A stretch of 64,000 bases of DNA, taken from NCBI GenBank assembly GCA_963966185.1, contig CAWZYM010000039.1:147501-211500 (forward strand), written 5' to 3'. Below are positions 43,409 through 57,058 of the stretch, piece after piece. The stretch comes from Rhabditoides inermis. Lineage: Eukaryota > Nematoda > Chromadorea > Rhabditida > Rhabditidae. Numbering within the stretch: the stretch's first letter is position 1; each line of letters opens with the position of its first letter. The translations under genes and the position numbers were made by a program. The notes under the pieces were generated by a model. That model was given only the letters and a program-made list of their open reading frames with translations, was not told the DNA's origin and did not search any database.

Positions 43409-43560
43409 AGGGTTTTTCCAGCAAGACAATCTGAACTACGGAGGAGGGGACGGGAACGGTCTACTGCCAACTACGAAACTGACAGGAGTTCGGATGCTCA
43501 TAGGGTCACAAGGAGCACAGATGCAGATGGAGAGCCAGGTAGCCCCTCTCCCCTCCCCTC

Positions 43561-43604
<44 letters not shown>

Positions 43605-43633
43605 CTCTTTCTCTCTCTCTCTCCCCTCCCCTC

Positions 43634-43675
<42 letters not shown>

Positions 43676-43709
43676 CTCTTTCTCTCTCTCTCTCTCCCCT
43701 CCCCTCCCC

Positions 43710-43754
<45 letters not shown>

Positions 43755-43787
43755 TTTCTCTCTCTCTCTCTCCCTTCCCCTCCCCTC

Positions 43788-43825
<38 letters not shown>

Positions 43826-43867
43826 CTCTTTCTCTCTCTCTCTCTCTCTCTCCCTTCCCCTCCCCTC

Positions 43868-43911
<44 letters not shown>

Positions 43912-45305
43912 CTCTTTCTCTCTCTCTCTCTCTCTCTCCCCTCCCCTCCCCTCATTTCTCTCCATGCTCAACCTTCCAGGGTATCAGCGTAGGCGTCGGA
44001 TACCAAACCGCCGTCAGTTTTGCCTTGGTGAGCACTCATCCAGCACTCATTCATTGAAACCTCTTCCTCAGACCAAGACAATCCGTGAGAAGCCTCCATA
44101 CGGCAGATGCATCGACCGAGAGCCCAGTGACACTGACTTCTACCCGTGAGTGGGGTAGTCATATCACGGTTCACACAAGACAATACAGTGACCAGATCTA
44201 CACGTTGGAGACGTGTATGTACGGGTGTCGTCAGAGGGAAACGGAGAAGAGATGTGGATGCAGCAACCCCCGCTACAGGAGGGGACCGAACTCACCCCCA
44301 TTCTGCACCGTGGACAAACGTGCGTCCCCTTTCACCTTCCCCCTAAATCTCCCTCTCCATCTATCTGTTCATATCTCTCTACCCTCTCTCTCTCATTCCT
44401 CTCTCTCTTCTCCGTTAGTTTCATTAACTGTTTTCAGTGGACTGTATGCAGTCTCTGAAAGGCAGCCAATCCTCATCTACAGAAAAGAATATCAATCCGC
44501 TCACAGAGTGCAACTGTCGACCGCCATGCAGGTAGGAAGAGAGAGAGAGAGAGGGGGGGAGGGAGAGGGAGAGAGAGAGGGGGGGAGAGGGAGAGAGAGA
44601 GGGGGGAGGGAGAGGGAGAGAGAGGGGGGGAGGGAGAGGGAGAGAGAGGGGGGGGGAGAGGGAGAAGAGAGAGAGGATAGACAGAGAGGATAGAGGGAGA
44701 AATGGAAGAACATAGTAAATAGATATATACAAAAGATGACATCAGAGAGAATATCTTCAGAGAAACAAACTTCGTCACTACAACGCATCTCTCACGGTTT
44801 CCAGCGGAAAAGTATTTCGTAGCAGCTAATTCGAAGGTATAGAATCTGAAACACATAAGATACAATCTTGTGTTTATAGGAGAGCTCATGTACTAAGAAC
44901 GCATCTGCACTGTTCGGGACGCAGAAACGATGTCGAACATGGTTCGAACATACCATACTCCCATACAATCATTCTTGATCTTCGTTTAGGTACGAGAACA
45001 ATGGCATCCTGCTCCAGATATACTTCGAAACACTCAAGTACGATCGATACACGGAGAAGCCTTCGTACGGGGTGCTGTAATGCACGTATTCTAAAACACC
45101 TATTCTTCGCGAATTACCCTTGCACTATCATAATAAGAAAAATTGTTCCATACAAGAAGAAATTAAAAAAAAAACTTGATACCGAGAAATCAATGATGAA
45201 TGTTCATTTATGCAAATGTTGGATGTCAGATTAGTGGAATCGTGAACGACCTCGGAGGCCACGCGGGTCTCTGGCTAGGACTGTCCGTCATATCAGTGGT
45301 CGAGG

Positions 45306-45366
<61 letters not shown>

Positions 45367-45520
45367 GGGAGAGGGAGAGAGAGATTATCTTCAGATCTGC
45401 GGTCTCATAGCGATGCTGTGTTCGTACTGTGTGTCGGGAGGCAGAATCAAGATCCGCCCCACCAACGACGACATCGTCGGAGACCAGAGGATCAAGGTAG
45501 ACGTCCTGTCTGTTTGTCTG

Positions 45521-45561
<41 letters not shown>

Positions 45562-45913
45562 CTCCTCTCCCCTCTCCACATCTCATTCAGGACGTGGAAG
45601 ACATTCGGAACGAGTTGGACCAGGCGGACGCGTATGAGAAGAAAATGAAGGAGCTGGAGGAGAGGGAGGCCGAAGAAGAGAAGGCACAGGGCGCCTTCAA
45701 CGGACCACACGGAGAGGAGGTGCCCTTGGTTTCGTATTCTCTTTTCTCAATTCACTTCTATTCTCTCACTGCCTTCTTTTTCTTTCTCTGTTTTCTCTTT
45801 CTTCTCACCCTCCTATTCCTTCTTTTCAGCACAGCGACACGGATTCCGACGTCTTCAACACGAGCGACGAGGAAGAGGCAGAAGATGCCGCCGTGCGAAA
45901 GAAGAGCCAGTGA
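41383..45913 (+). CDS. DEG/ENaC channel subunit B (second of three tandem copies)
   Basis: About 20 exons encode roughly 590 aa, collinear with gene A. TM1 is in LTRTFWAIVFTCMVCVFGYE, then [68 protein letters not shown] and CRPPC. TM2 begins [17 protein letters not shown]. The C-terminal tail is longer and strongly acidic with a predicted coiled stretch (EKKMKELEEREAEEEKA). The N-terminal gating motif is Cys-Gly, not His-Gly. The first donor is unclear: the frame requires AC|GTCGGT near 41463, while a perfect GTAAGTAA donor at 41502 would break the frame. The intron after TM1 (41708-42550) is filled by a minisatellite. Ends 178 bp before gene C. Confidence 0.9.
41708..42540 (+). repeat. Minisatellite of 17/19 bp units in the intron after TM1 of gene B
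   Basis: About 45 units of GTGTGGCGTGTGTCTCGC, with or without an extra GC, sit between the donor GTGCGT and the acceptor CGCTTCAG. Variant GGCATGTGTC units at 42212, 42306, 42380 and 42474 are spaced 94, 74 and 94 bp apart, so blocks of several units have been copied. The unit contains no stop codon in most frames, which explains the long reading frames on both strands. Confidence 0.95.
43345..43402 (+). repeat. (GA)n following a DEG/ENaC gene B donor
   Basis: The donor GTGAGTGAGTGAGTGAGGGA expands into GTGA then GA repeats up to the next acceptor TTCCAG. Confidence 0.85.
43556..43970 (+). repeat. CT-rich higher-order repeat, five units of 73-85 bp
   Basis: Each unit runs CCCCTCATTTCTCTCT, then (CT)n, TTTCTTTCTCTTT, (CT)n. 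Unit starts fall near 43560, 43633, 43711, 43787 and 43867. It is intronic in gene B and ends just before the acceptor TTCCAG. The long Leu/Ser frames are artefacts. Confidence 0.9.
44533..44700 (+). repeat. GA/GGGGGA-rich repeat after a gene B donor
   Basis: The donor GTAGGAAGAGAG leads directly into alternating GA and G-run blocks, a potential G-rich purine tract in the pre-mRNA. Confidence 0.85.
45305..45386 (+). repeat. (GA)n filling a short intron after TM2 of gene B
   Basis: The donor GTGCGAGAGAGAG merges into about 35 GA units. The intron ends TTATCTTCAG immediately before the exon encoding ICGLIAMLCSYCVS. Confidence 0.9.
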
Positions 45914-46091
45914 CGTCACTCAATCGATCGATAAACTGTTTGAATAGCACAGCCCTCTATATCGTCTTGGCAACACGTTGCTCTTTGTTTTCGGGAGCGC
46001 GTGCACAGTGTGCATGATCAATGGGCCTAGCGACGCGAGTTCTCCCACTCTGCACCCTTCCCCCGTCCCGGCTGGGTCCCACCACGACATC

Positions 46092-47684
46092 ATGAGCTTT
46101 ATTCAGATATTCGTCGACTTTGCCAACTGGGGCACTGTTGGTGCCGTACCACACATCGTCGCCGCACCGACAATGTGAGTACAGTACTCCCACACGCTAC
46201 AGTACCCACCCGCTCGTTGTACAGTATCACGCGCACGTTTTGGTCGATCGTGTTCGTGTGTATGCTGGCGATGTTCGGCTATCAGCTGTCGATCATGATC
46301 ACCAAGTACCTCTCGTATCCCATCACTGTCAAGACAGACATCTTCTTCGAGGAGCAGGCTAGTCGTGGTGGGACCTGCGCGGCTCAGGCGTGTCTTTGCA
46401 GGAGTTCCCTGCTGTCACTGTGTGCAACTACAACCCGTATTCATGGATGGCAGTCAAGGACACAACCGACTCGTCTTTCAGGTAGATTGCTCGAGTACAG
46501 CAGTAAGCACCATGTTTCAGTGAGATGCGCACTCTCATGAAGGCATACGAAATGGCCGTGGCCAACAAATCCAAAACGGATCAGTTCGGAATAGCTGTGA
46601 GTGGAAGCTGTGAAGTGATGAAATCCACTTATGGGTTTTCTTCAGGATGCAAAGACGACATACGAGCGCGATGTGCGAGCGAAAGACGCACTCACTCTCA
46701 TAGCAGCAAGGTACGATCAGACTGATATATAATACCATCTGATATCATCTGATACTGATATATCTTACATCTTACATGCGAAGTGTTTCAGAATGTCGCC
46801 TGGCGATTTGGAGAAGGCTCTTCTGAGTGACTATGGCGAAGTAATATTCGAATGCTCATTCTCCGGAAAGACATGTGGCCCGTGAGTTGCAACTTTAGTT
46901 GTTTGAAAAAGGAAACCAAAAACCTCAAAAAATTTGGAACGCTTCACGAATTTGCGTGTCATCCTTGCGCAGGGGCCATGCTAATCTTCTCTGTATTGTT
47001 CCAATTTTAGTATATGTTCATTTGGAATGAACGTGAACATGACAATTGCCATCAGTTATATACCCAACCTGCACGCTGCGTGTGAATCGCGCCGGGTTTG
47101 CAGTGTTTTTTGGCCCCGCCCACTATTGCAACTAGACGAGCCGTCTCCACATGCACATTTCTCGAATACGTTTTCGAATGCGGACATAAAAATACAATAG
47201 GATTGCTCACTCAAAATTTACTTTTCATTGCAGTGACGACTTCACATCTTTCGTGGATCCGGTGTTCGGGAGATGCTGGACGTTCAACAGCGATGTGAAC
47301 CTCAACTACACTACCAGTAGGGCTGGTATGAAGTTCGGACTGCGACTCATCCTCAACATACAGGTGAGGGAGAAAAGATACGAGTTCGACACCTATTCAC
47401 ACTGAACCTCAGCAACAACTAATGACGACGTCTGGAGAAATGCCGAATAACTTCCTGCCGACAACTAACATGGCAGGTGAGGGGCAAGAAAACGGAGAGA
47501 GAAAGAGAGAGGGGGGAAGGAGAGAGAAGAGAGAGAAGAAGAAAGGAAGAGAGGAGGAGAAAGAGAGATTGGGATTTCAGGCGCTCGCGTAGCCATCCAA
47601 AAGAAGGGCAGTCATCCGCAGATGGATATGGCTGGTGTGAATGTGCCCGTCGGATACCAGACTGCACTCGCCTTTTCCATGGTC

Positions 47685-47733
<49 letters not shown>

Positions 47734-49278
47734 CTCTCTCTTTCTCTCTCTTTCTCTCTCTCGCTCTCTTCCACTCATCTTCTTCATTTCAGACCAAGAC
47801 AAAGCGTGAGAAGCCACCATATGGCACGTGCGTTGACCGAGAGCCAGCCACTACCGACTTCCACCCGTAAGTCAATGCCTATCTCCCCTCCCCCTCCACC
47901 AGATTTTAGAGACGACATCTACACAATCCAGAACTGCTTCTACGGATGCATGCAGCGCAACGCCGAGAAAGTGTACAGAATGATTTCCAATTAATCGAAT
48001 GATATTGACTTTCATCAGTTGTGGCTGCTCGGACCCACGCTACAAGCGCGGTGCTTCCTCCCCTGCATATTGTACTATACAACAATGTGGGTGGCATTCA
48101 CATATACAGTACACTCACCACATCTTACAGTATCCTGTTTGCAAACGCTGAAGGGCGACCAGTACGGTGCGACTGCTGGACTGGATCCGCTGCTGGTATG
48201 CGGGAGGGAGTGAGGGAAAGAGGGAGGGAGGAAGGGAAAAGAGAGAGGGAGATGTTGCAGGACTGTGGCTGCCACCCACCCTGTGAGGAGACAAACTTCA
48301 TCACCACCATGTCTCTGTCCAAGTTCCCATCCGAGCAATACTACGTCGCCGCGCAGTTTGTGGTACTGTAGTTAGTAGTTAGGCATACGGTAGATCCAGT
48401 CCCCGTGATTTAGGGTGTGTCCTGTGACAGCAACGCCATGATGTTTGGAACGGCCGATCGTTGCCACAAATGGTTCGGAAAGAGAGAGAGATGGAGAGAG
48501 AGGAGAGAGAGAGGAGAGAGATATTTTCAGGTACGAGAACAACGCGCTCCTCCTACAGGTGTACTTCGAAACCCTCAAGTATGAAGTGTACACGGAGACT
48601 CCATCCTATGGTGTGGGTATACGAAAACCGGGTCCTCGCCTTTGTGGTTATCGTAATGCACACTACAGTCGCTTTCTGATTTATTTATCATTAACTTTAT
48701 TATTATTATTCCAGATCAGTCAAGTAATCAACGATCTCGGAGGACACGCCGGTTTGTGGCTCGGACTGTCCGTCATATCGGTTGTGGAGGTGAGAAATCG
48801 AAAACCAATCGCTAATCAATCAATACCAGGTGCTGTGCCTGCTGGGTCTTGTGATTGCGTTCTGCTGCACTGGAGGAAAGATCAATATTCGTCCCACAGA
48901 ATGGGAAATGAACAGAGACCAGCGGATTCGGGTGAACTCACATTAATCGATGATTCGATATTCAATCAATATTCAGGACGTGGATGGAGTGAAAGACGCG
49001 CTCGACTTTGATGCCTACTACAACAAACAGATTCGCGAGCGGTGAGTGAAACAGTGGAAACATTTCTCTCTCACTAGTGGACTGTGGTTGTTTGCAGTGA
49101 GATGGCGGAGAGTGGGTTCATCGTCCCTCGGAAGGCCCCGTTGGCAGCCGCAGCCACGATGGCCCACGTCGCGCCCAGCGTGCCCAAGCACCTGCCCAAG
49201 CACCTGCCCAAGCCCAGGCCACAGCCGCCCAAGAAACAAGCGCCCGAAAAAAGAAAAGCGTCTGAACACAATGCATAA
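46092..49278 (+). CDS. DEG/ENaC channel subunit C (third of three tandem copies)
   Basis: About 21 exons encode roughly 570 aa, collinear with A and B. It starts [22 protein letters not shown]1 is [20 protein letters not shown], then [70 protein letters not shown] and [12 protein letters not shown]2 is at [13 protein letters not shown]. The C-terminal tail is Pro/Lys/Ala-rich with repeated PKHL. The gating motif has lost both residues (TVGAVP). The intron 46358-46401 appears to use a GC donor. An additional intron splits CMQRNAEK from CGCSDPRY relative to A and B. The exon around 48250-48368 has a donor I placed by phase only. A U6 gene lies antisense in the intron after KTCGP. Confidence 0.92.
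46358..46401 (+). other. Probable 44 bp GC-AG intron
   Basis: The exon ends TTCGAGGAGCAG, followed by GCTAGT and ending TTTGCAG before GAGTTCCCTGCTGTC. The 44 bp removed are not a multiple of three. Reading through destroys the conserved FPAVT frame, and no GT donor gives the right phase. Paralogues A and B place introns at the same spot. The intron also contains TCGTGGTGGGACC. Confidence 0.8.
46928..47032 (-). ncRNA. U6: U6 spliceosomal snRNA
   Basis: The minus strand contains the almost invariant U6 core: ATATACTAAAATTGGAACAA, the ACAGAGA box, AGATTAGCATGGCCCCTGCG with AGC and the internal stem-loop, and the 3' region AAATTCGTGAAGCGTTCC. It ends in a T6 Pol III terminator (46927-46932). 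The 5' stem-loop is GTTCATT-CCA-AATGAAC, longer than the usual GTTCT-TCCG-AGAAC. A TATA element is about 25 bp upstream and a PSE-like element 55-73 bp upstream, so this copy is probably functional. It is antisense within an intron of DEG/ENaC gene C. Confidence 0.95.
47057..47105 (-). promoter_or_regulatory. U6 promoter: TATA element and PSE-like element
   Basis: On the minus strand TATATAA lies at 47057-47063 (-25 to -31), and CACTGCAAACCCGGCGCGA at 47087-47105 (-55 to -73). The spacing matches external (type 3) Pol III snRNA promoters. Confidence 0.7.
47687..47775 (+). repeat. CT microsatellite upstream of an acceptor in gene C
   Basis: CT-rich tract between the donor GTCACAATC and the acceptor ATTTCAG, serving as or extending the polypyrimidine tract. 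Confidence 0.85.
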
Positions 49279-50931
49279 TGTTTATCAGATAGTATGCGTG
49301 ACTTGTCATGTTTTATGCAATGGAATGAAAACTACGGTATCATCTTTGCTTCGTTTTGCGTCTCTTGGCAACGCTTTCTTCCCTTGCAACGGAATGCGCC
49401 AGTGGCTCGCTTCACTTGCTTGTCCAGAGGTTTTCTTTCGGGGAGAGAGAGAGAGAGAGAGAGAGATTTGACTCTTCCGGTAGTGAGGGAGAGTGGTATA
49501 AAGAACAACCAGTTCTGGCCAGTGCTACATTGTTATGTGGGCATATCTACCTGGATATCTATCGGCAGACATCAAAATAACTTGGAATGTCAACGTGCAT
49601 GTCACAATCCAGCTAGACGACGTTGTTCTTTCTGTCTGTTCGGAAAAGGCTGACCACTGCAGTAGTTTCTAGCACTATGCTATAAACATGTGATTCATGA
49701 AAAAAGACGCGTTTCACGGCGATAGAATTTCCTGGTCTTGACTTGAAGTCGCGAAAACTGGATCCCGTTATCCGCTGATAGGTTGTATAATGTAGCCTGT
49801 TCCCTCAAAGTTCTCTCTCTCTCTCTCTCCCTCTCTTTCAGAACGGAATATGAGGGAAAAGAAAAGAGTGTGGTATGTATATGTCCACTTTACCGGTTAC
49901 AAACGAACACAAGAGGTATGATGGGAAATGACACCCTCAGGGCCTCTCAGACCTAGCCCTCTAGCCATATACTCTCACTTTCAACCGCCGGAACCGGCCC
50001 TCTTTCCTCCATCTCCTTCCCCTCTCTCAATGTACAACCGATAACTGTAGCAAATAAACAACAATCCACGATTGATTTATGTGAGCAGTTTGCTGTTTGC
50101 AACGATATTGTGTTGTTTGTTGTTTTCGAAAATCTCACTCACTAAAAAATCTCATCAAGGTCAAGAGAAGTCACTCTCATTTTTGTGATTCGTATTAGAA
50201 TCAAGATATTGAATTGGCTCGCATTGTGCAGGAAAGAGAAGAGAGAGAGGTAGGAGAAGATTGACGAAAGCAGCAGCACCTCGACTTGGCCTTGGTTCAA
50301 AAACACTTTTACTGACACTTGATCTTTGATGTAATAACAGAGAAGTGTATGTGTACGTTTTTTTCAAAAAGAATGTAGATCAGACTGCATACACATATTT
50401 TGTATTTCAAAACAGGCATTGCCCAATTTTCTTCCACCTGTTTTCGTTATTTTTCTCGTTCGAATCTAAAATTGTGACACAACAAATAACCATAAATCAC
50501 TCCACAATCTCTCAACTAGTAACACTCTACTGTACTATTTTTCTATTAACATCAATCTCGTCTTGAGACTTTTCGCACGGAAGAGAGTGAGAGTCAGAGA
50601 AAGAAAGAGAGGAGAGAGAGGGGAGAGAGAGAGGAGAGAGGAGAGAGAGAGAGAGACAGAGAAAGCTGTGCAAAGTGCAAAGCGAACTGTGCAAAGTTGT
50701 GAGGTTATGACTTTCGAGCGCAACTAGGGAATGTGCTGTTTGAAGAAAAAGTTGAAAACATGAGTCAGGAAAGAGTATGTCGCCTCCGCTACACTCACCC
50801 AATGACGGAATGGAAAGACAGAAAACAGAGAAATAGTGCTAGGTTGTACCAGACGAGAAGGGGAGAGTGAGGAAGACGGCGAGATATGGTTGTTCAGCAT
50901 GAACCCAATTAGAGAGAGAGGGGGGGGGGGG

Positions 50932-50969
<38 letters not shown>

Positions 50970-51018
50970 GAGAGAGAGAGAGAAAGAGAGAAAGAGGCCC
51001 GCCTCCACCGGTGGAGGA
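49279..51018. other. Region between DEG/ENaC gene C and the collagen gene
   Basis: Contains short GA and CT tracts (49443-49467, 50580-50660, 50915-50995) and no supported gene. The final 60 bp are the collagen core promoter, listed separately. Confidence 0.5.
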
Positions 51019-51027
51019 TATATAAAA
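51002..51027 (+). promoter_or_regulatory. Palindrome plus TATA box of the collagen gene
   Basis: CCTCCACCGGTGGAGG (51002-51017) is a perfect 16 bp palindrome, one base before TATATAAAA (51019-51027). The ATG follows 34 bp after the TATA box, so the transcript leader must be very short. Confidence 0.65.
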
Positions 51028-51060
51028 TAGACGGTCTTCCTCCTTCTACTCATCCTTTCC

Positions 51061-51191
51061 ATGCTCGAGGAGAAAGTGATAGTGGGCGTGGCTTCGGCCT
51101 GCTCCATTCTATCGATCCTATCCTGCCTAGTCGTCATTCCATCCCTATACAACACCATCAACGAGGTACGTCCATCCCTCCCTCATTCCCT

Positions 51192-51234
<43 letters not shown>

Positions 51235-52039
51235 ACGCACCCTTTTCCTCCAGGTGCATGATGAGGTGCTGGATGGAGTGAACGTCTTCCGAGTGGAGAC
51301 GGATTCTGCGTGGACGGAGATGATGGACGTGCAGATCACCGTCACCCCTCCTTCACAGCCCCGCCAGAACCCCTTCAACTCGATCTTCCGTCAGAAGAGG
51401 CAGAACTTCAACGGTCTGCCTGCGCACTGCCAGTGCGATCCGCCAAAGGTGACGTGTCCTCCCGGCCCGCCTGGTCCCCCCGGACAGCCAGGCACTCCCG
51501 GACCCCCCGGACAGCCCGGAAACCGCGGACCCGACAACCATGTCACCTACGCGCCCATCACCTGCCCTCCCGTCTCTCGCGACTGTATCAAGTGTCCCGC
51601 TGGCCCGCCCGGACCCGCGGGCAGTCCCGGATCGGCCGGACCTCCTGGACCCAGTGGAAACCCTGGCAGTGCTGGAAATCCAGGACGAGATGGATCGCCT
51701 GGAGGACCCGGACCGGCGGGACCCGCGGGAGCGCCCGGAGGAAATGGAAATCCCGGAGGACCTGGACAGCCCGGACGCGACGGACAGAGGGGTCACGGAG
51801 CGCCCGGACGTCCTGGACCGGCGGGATCCCCGGGACCCGGCGGAAACCGCGGAGGGAACGGTTCGCCCGGAGGATCAGGATCTCCCGGTCCGCAGGGACC
51901 AGCTGGACGGCCGGGACAGCCCGGACCTGCCGGATCGGATGGGAATCCGGGCCAGCCGGGAGGTCCGGGAATGCCTGGACACGACGCTGCCTACTGCCCC
52001 TGCCCGCCTCGGTCTGCCGTATTCGTCAACCGCCATTGA
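51061..52039 (+). CDS. Nematode cuticle collagen
   Basis: Two exons (51061-51165, 51254-52039) encode 296 aa, typical for the family. Residues 1-60 are the nematode cuticle collagen N-terminal domain with a hydrophobic signal-anchor ([20 protein letters not shown]). A furin/BLI-4-type site RQKR sits near residue 86, just before QNFNG. Cys pairs CQC and CPP precede the first Gly-X-Y block. After a non-collagenous interruption with CIKCP comes the main Gly-X-Y domain (about 130 aa, Pro-rich), then a Cys-terminated tail (YCPCPPRS). Procollagen is made in the hypodermis, trimerises in the ER and is cross-linked by Tyr and Cys in the cuticle. The codons are C/G-rich relative to the neighbours, as in highly expressed genes. 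Confidence 0.96.
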
Positions 52040-52155
52040 TCAGCCCACCCACGAAGCCACACACTCACTCCCACATACATGTATCGATAAAACCTTCGCA
52101 TACGTTTACTAATTCTATCTATAAGACAACACGAAATCTATGAAACAACACGAAA

Positions 52156-52288
52156 CTATAAATTTGCACAATTGTTGAAAGCAGTGTGTCCGAATGAGTG
52201 GACTGCCTGACATTTGCCCCGAACTATGACCCGTCGACATAGCGCACCCTCTCGGACAGTCACCTGGAATCTCTCTCTTTCTCTCCCA

Positions 52289-52324
<36 letters not shown>

Positions 52325-52760
52325 TCCTCTCCCTCTCCCTCTCCCTCTCCCTCTCCCTCTCCCTCTCCCTCTCCCTCTCCCTCTCCCTCTCCCTCTCCCT
52401 CTCTCTCTCCCTCTCCCTCTCCCTCTCCCTCTTTCTCTTTTCCTACCTCTTCCAGACAGGCACAGAACTCCTCATCACACTCCCTCTGTTCCTTCCCTCC
52501 CGCACAATAGCACACATCATGTCGATAACAGCACCCGTTGATGGAGTCTGAACATGTTCAGACTACAGTATCCAGTGACAGTACCCACCGATCTCGCTGC
52601 GCATCTTCTGTACCAATGGACACAGTCTGGCAGTGCTTCTCTTAGACAGGTAGGTCGACAGGGGGTAGGTGTCCGATCCGCAATACCAGTTGGTAGAATT
52701 GAACTCGGCAGATGCCACACAAAACAGAACAGCCAATAGAACGAGCATTTTCACGCCCAT
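52156..52760 (-). CDS. Secreted phospholipase-A2-like protein
   Basis: Three minus-strand exons (52589-52760, 52447-52547, 52156-52263) encode 126 aa, phase-consistent. Residues 1-18 are a clear signal peptide ([13 protein letters not shown]). The mature part is Cys-rich and includes NWYCGSDTY and then [14 protein letters not shown]-x-x-H-D-x-C is the secreted PLA2 active-site signature, in which the His-Asp pair activates water; [11 protein letters not shown] continues the helix. A recognisable glycine-rich calcium loop of classical sPLA2 is not obvious, so activity is uncertain. Nematodes have a family of such PLA2-like small proteins. It converges with the collagen gene: the stops are 117 bp apart. 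Confidence 0.82.
52316..52435 (+). repeat. (CTCCCT)n hexanucleotide repeat in an intron
   Basis: About 18 CTCCCT units with minor breaks fill the intron 52264-52446 of the PLA2-like gene; on the sense strand it is GA/GGGAGA-rich. Confidence 0.85.
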
Positions 52761-53301
52761 TCTCGCAAATGTCCACTTTTGTACCCAATCCATTCCTTCC
52801 TTGTTTGAACAATTGTCTGCAGCGACCACCTAACCAAACAGTGTTCCGAAACTATTGTTTCAAATATCCGTGCTTGAAAAAAACGACACAAAGAACTTGT
52901 ATGATTCGTAAATTTATGAACATTAAAAATCAATCACAAAATACGTGTGAAATGGTGAGAGGACGCGGGACACAAGTGGGACAAATTGTGCAATTGGTGT
53001 CAGGAAACTATCGACTGTGATTAATTTAATAATGAGACAATTATTACAAAAAATACAAAGTATATTCGGGCACTACAACAACTCCATTCAAGGAGACCAA
53101 TCACTGTGTCAAACAACAAATCGCAATGCAACAACCGTAAATTCGCGAGAATAATTAAAAGAAGAACTGTGGTGCACTATAGAATATCAATATTATCCAA
53201 ATACCAAATCGTTCCTATCTCCCTCTGCACCGTGGACCTTCAGAAGGCCTATAGGATCCTTCAGAATCCCTCGTCGTCGTCGTCGTCATCGTCGTCTCCT
53301 C

Positions 53302-57058
<3,757 letters not shown>

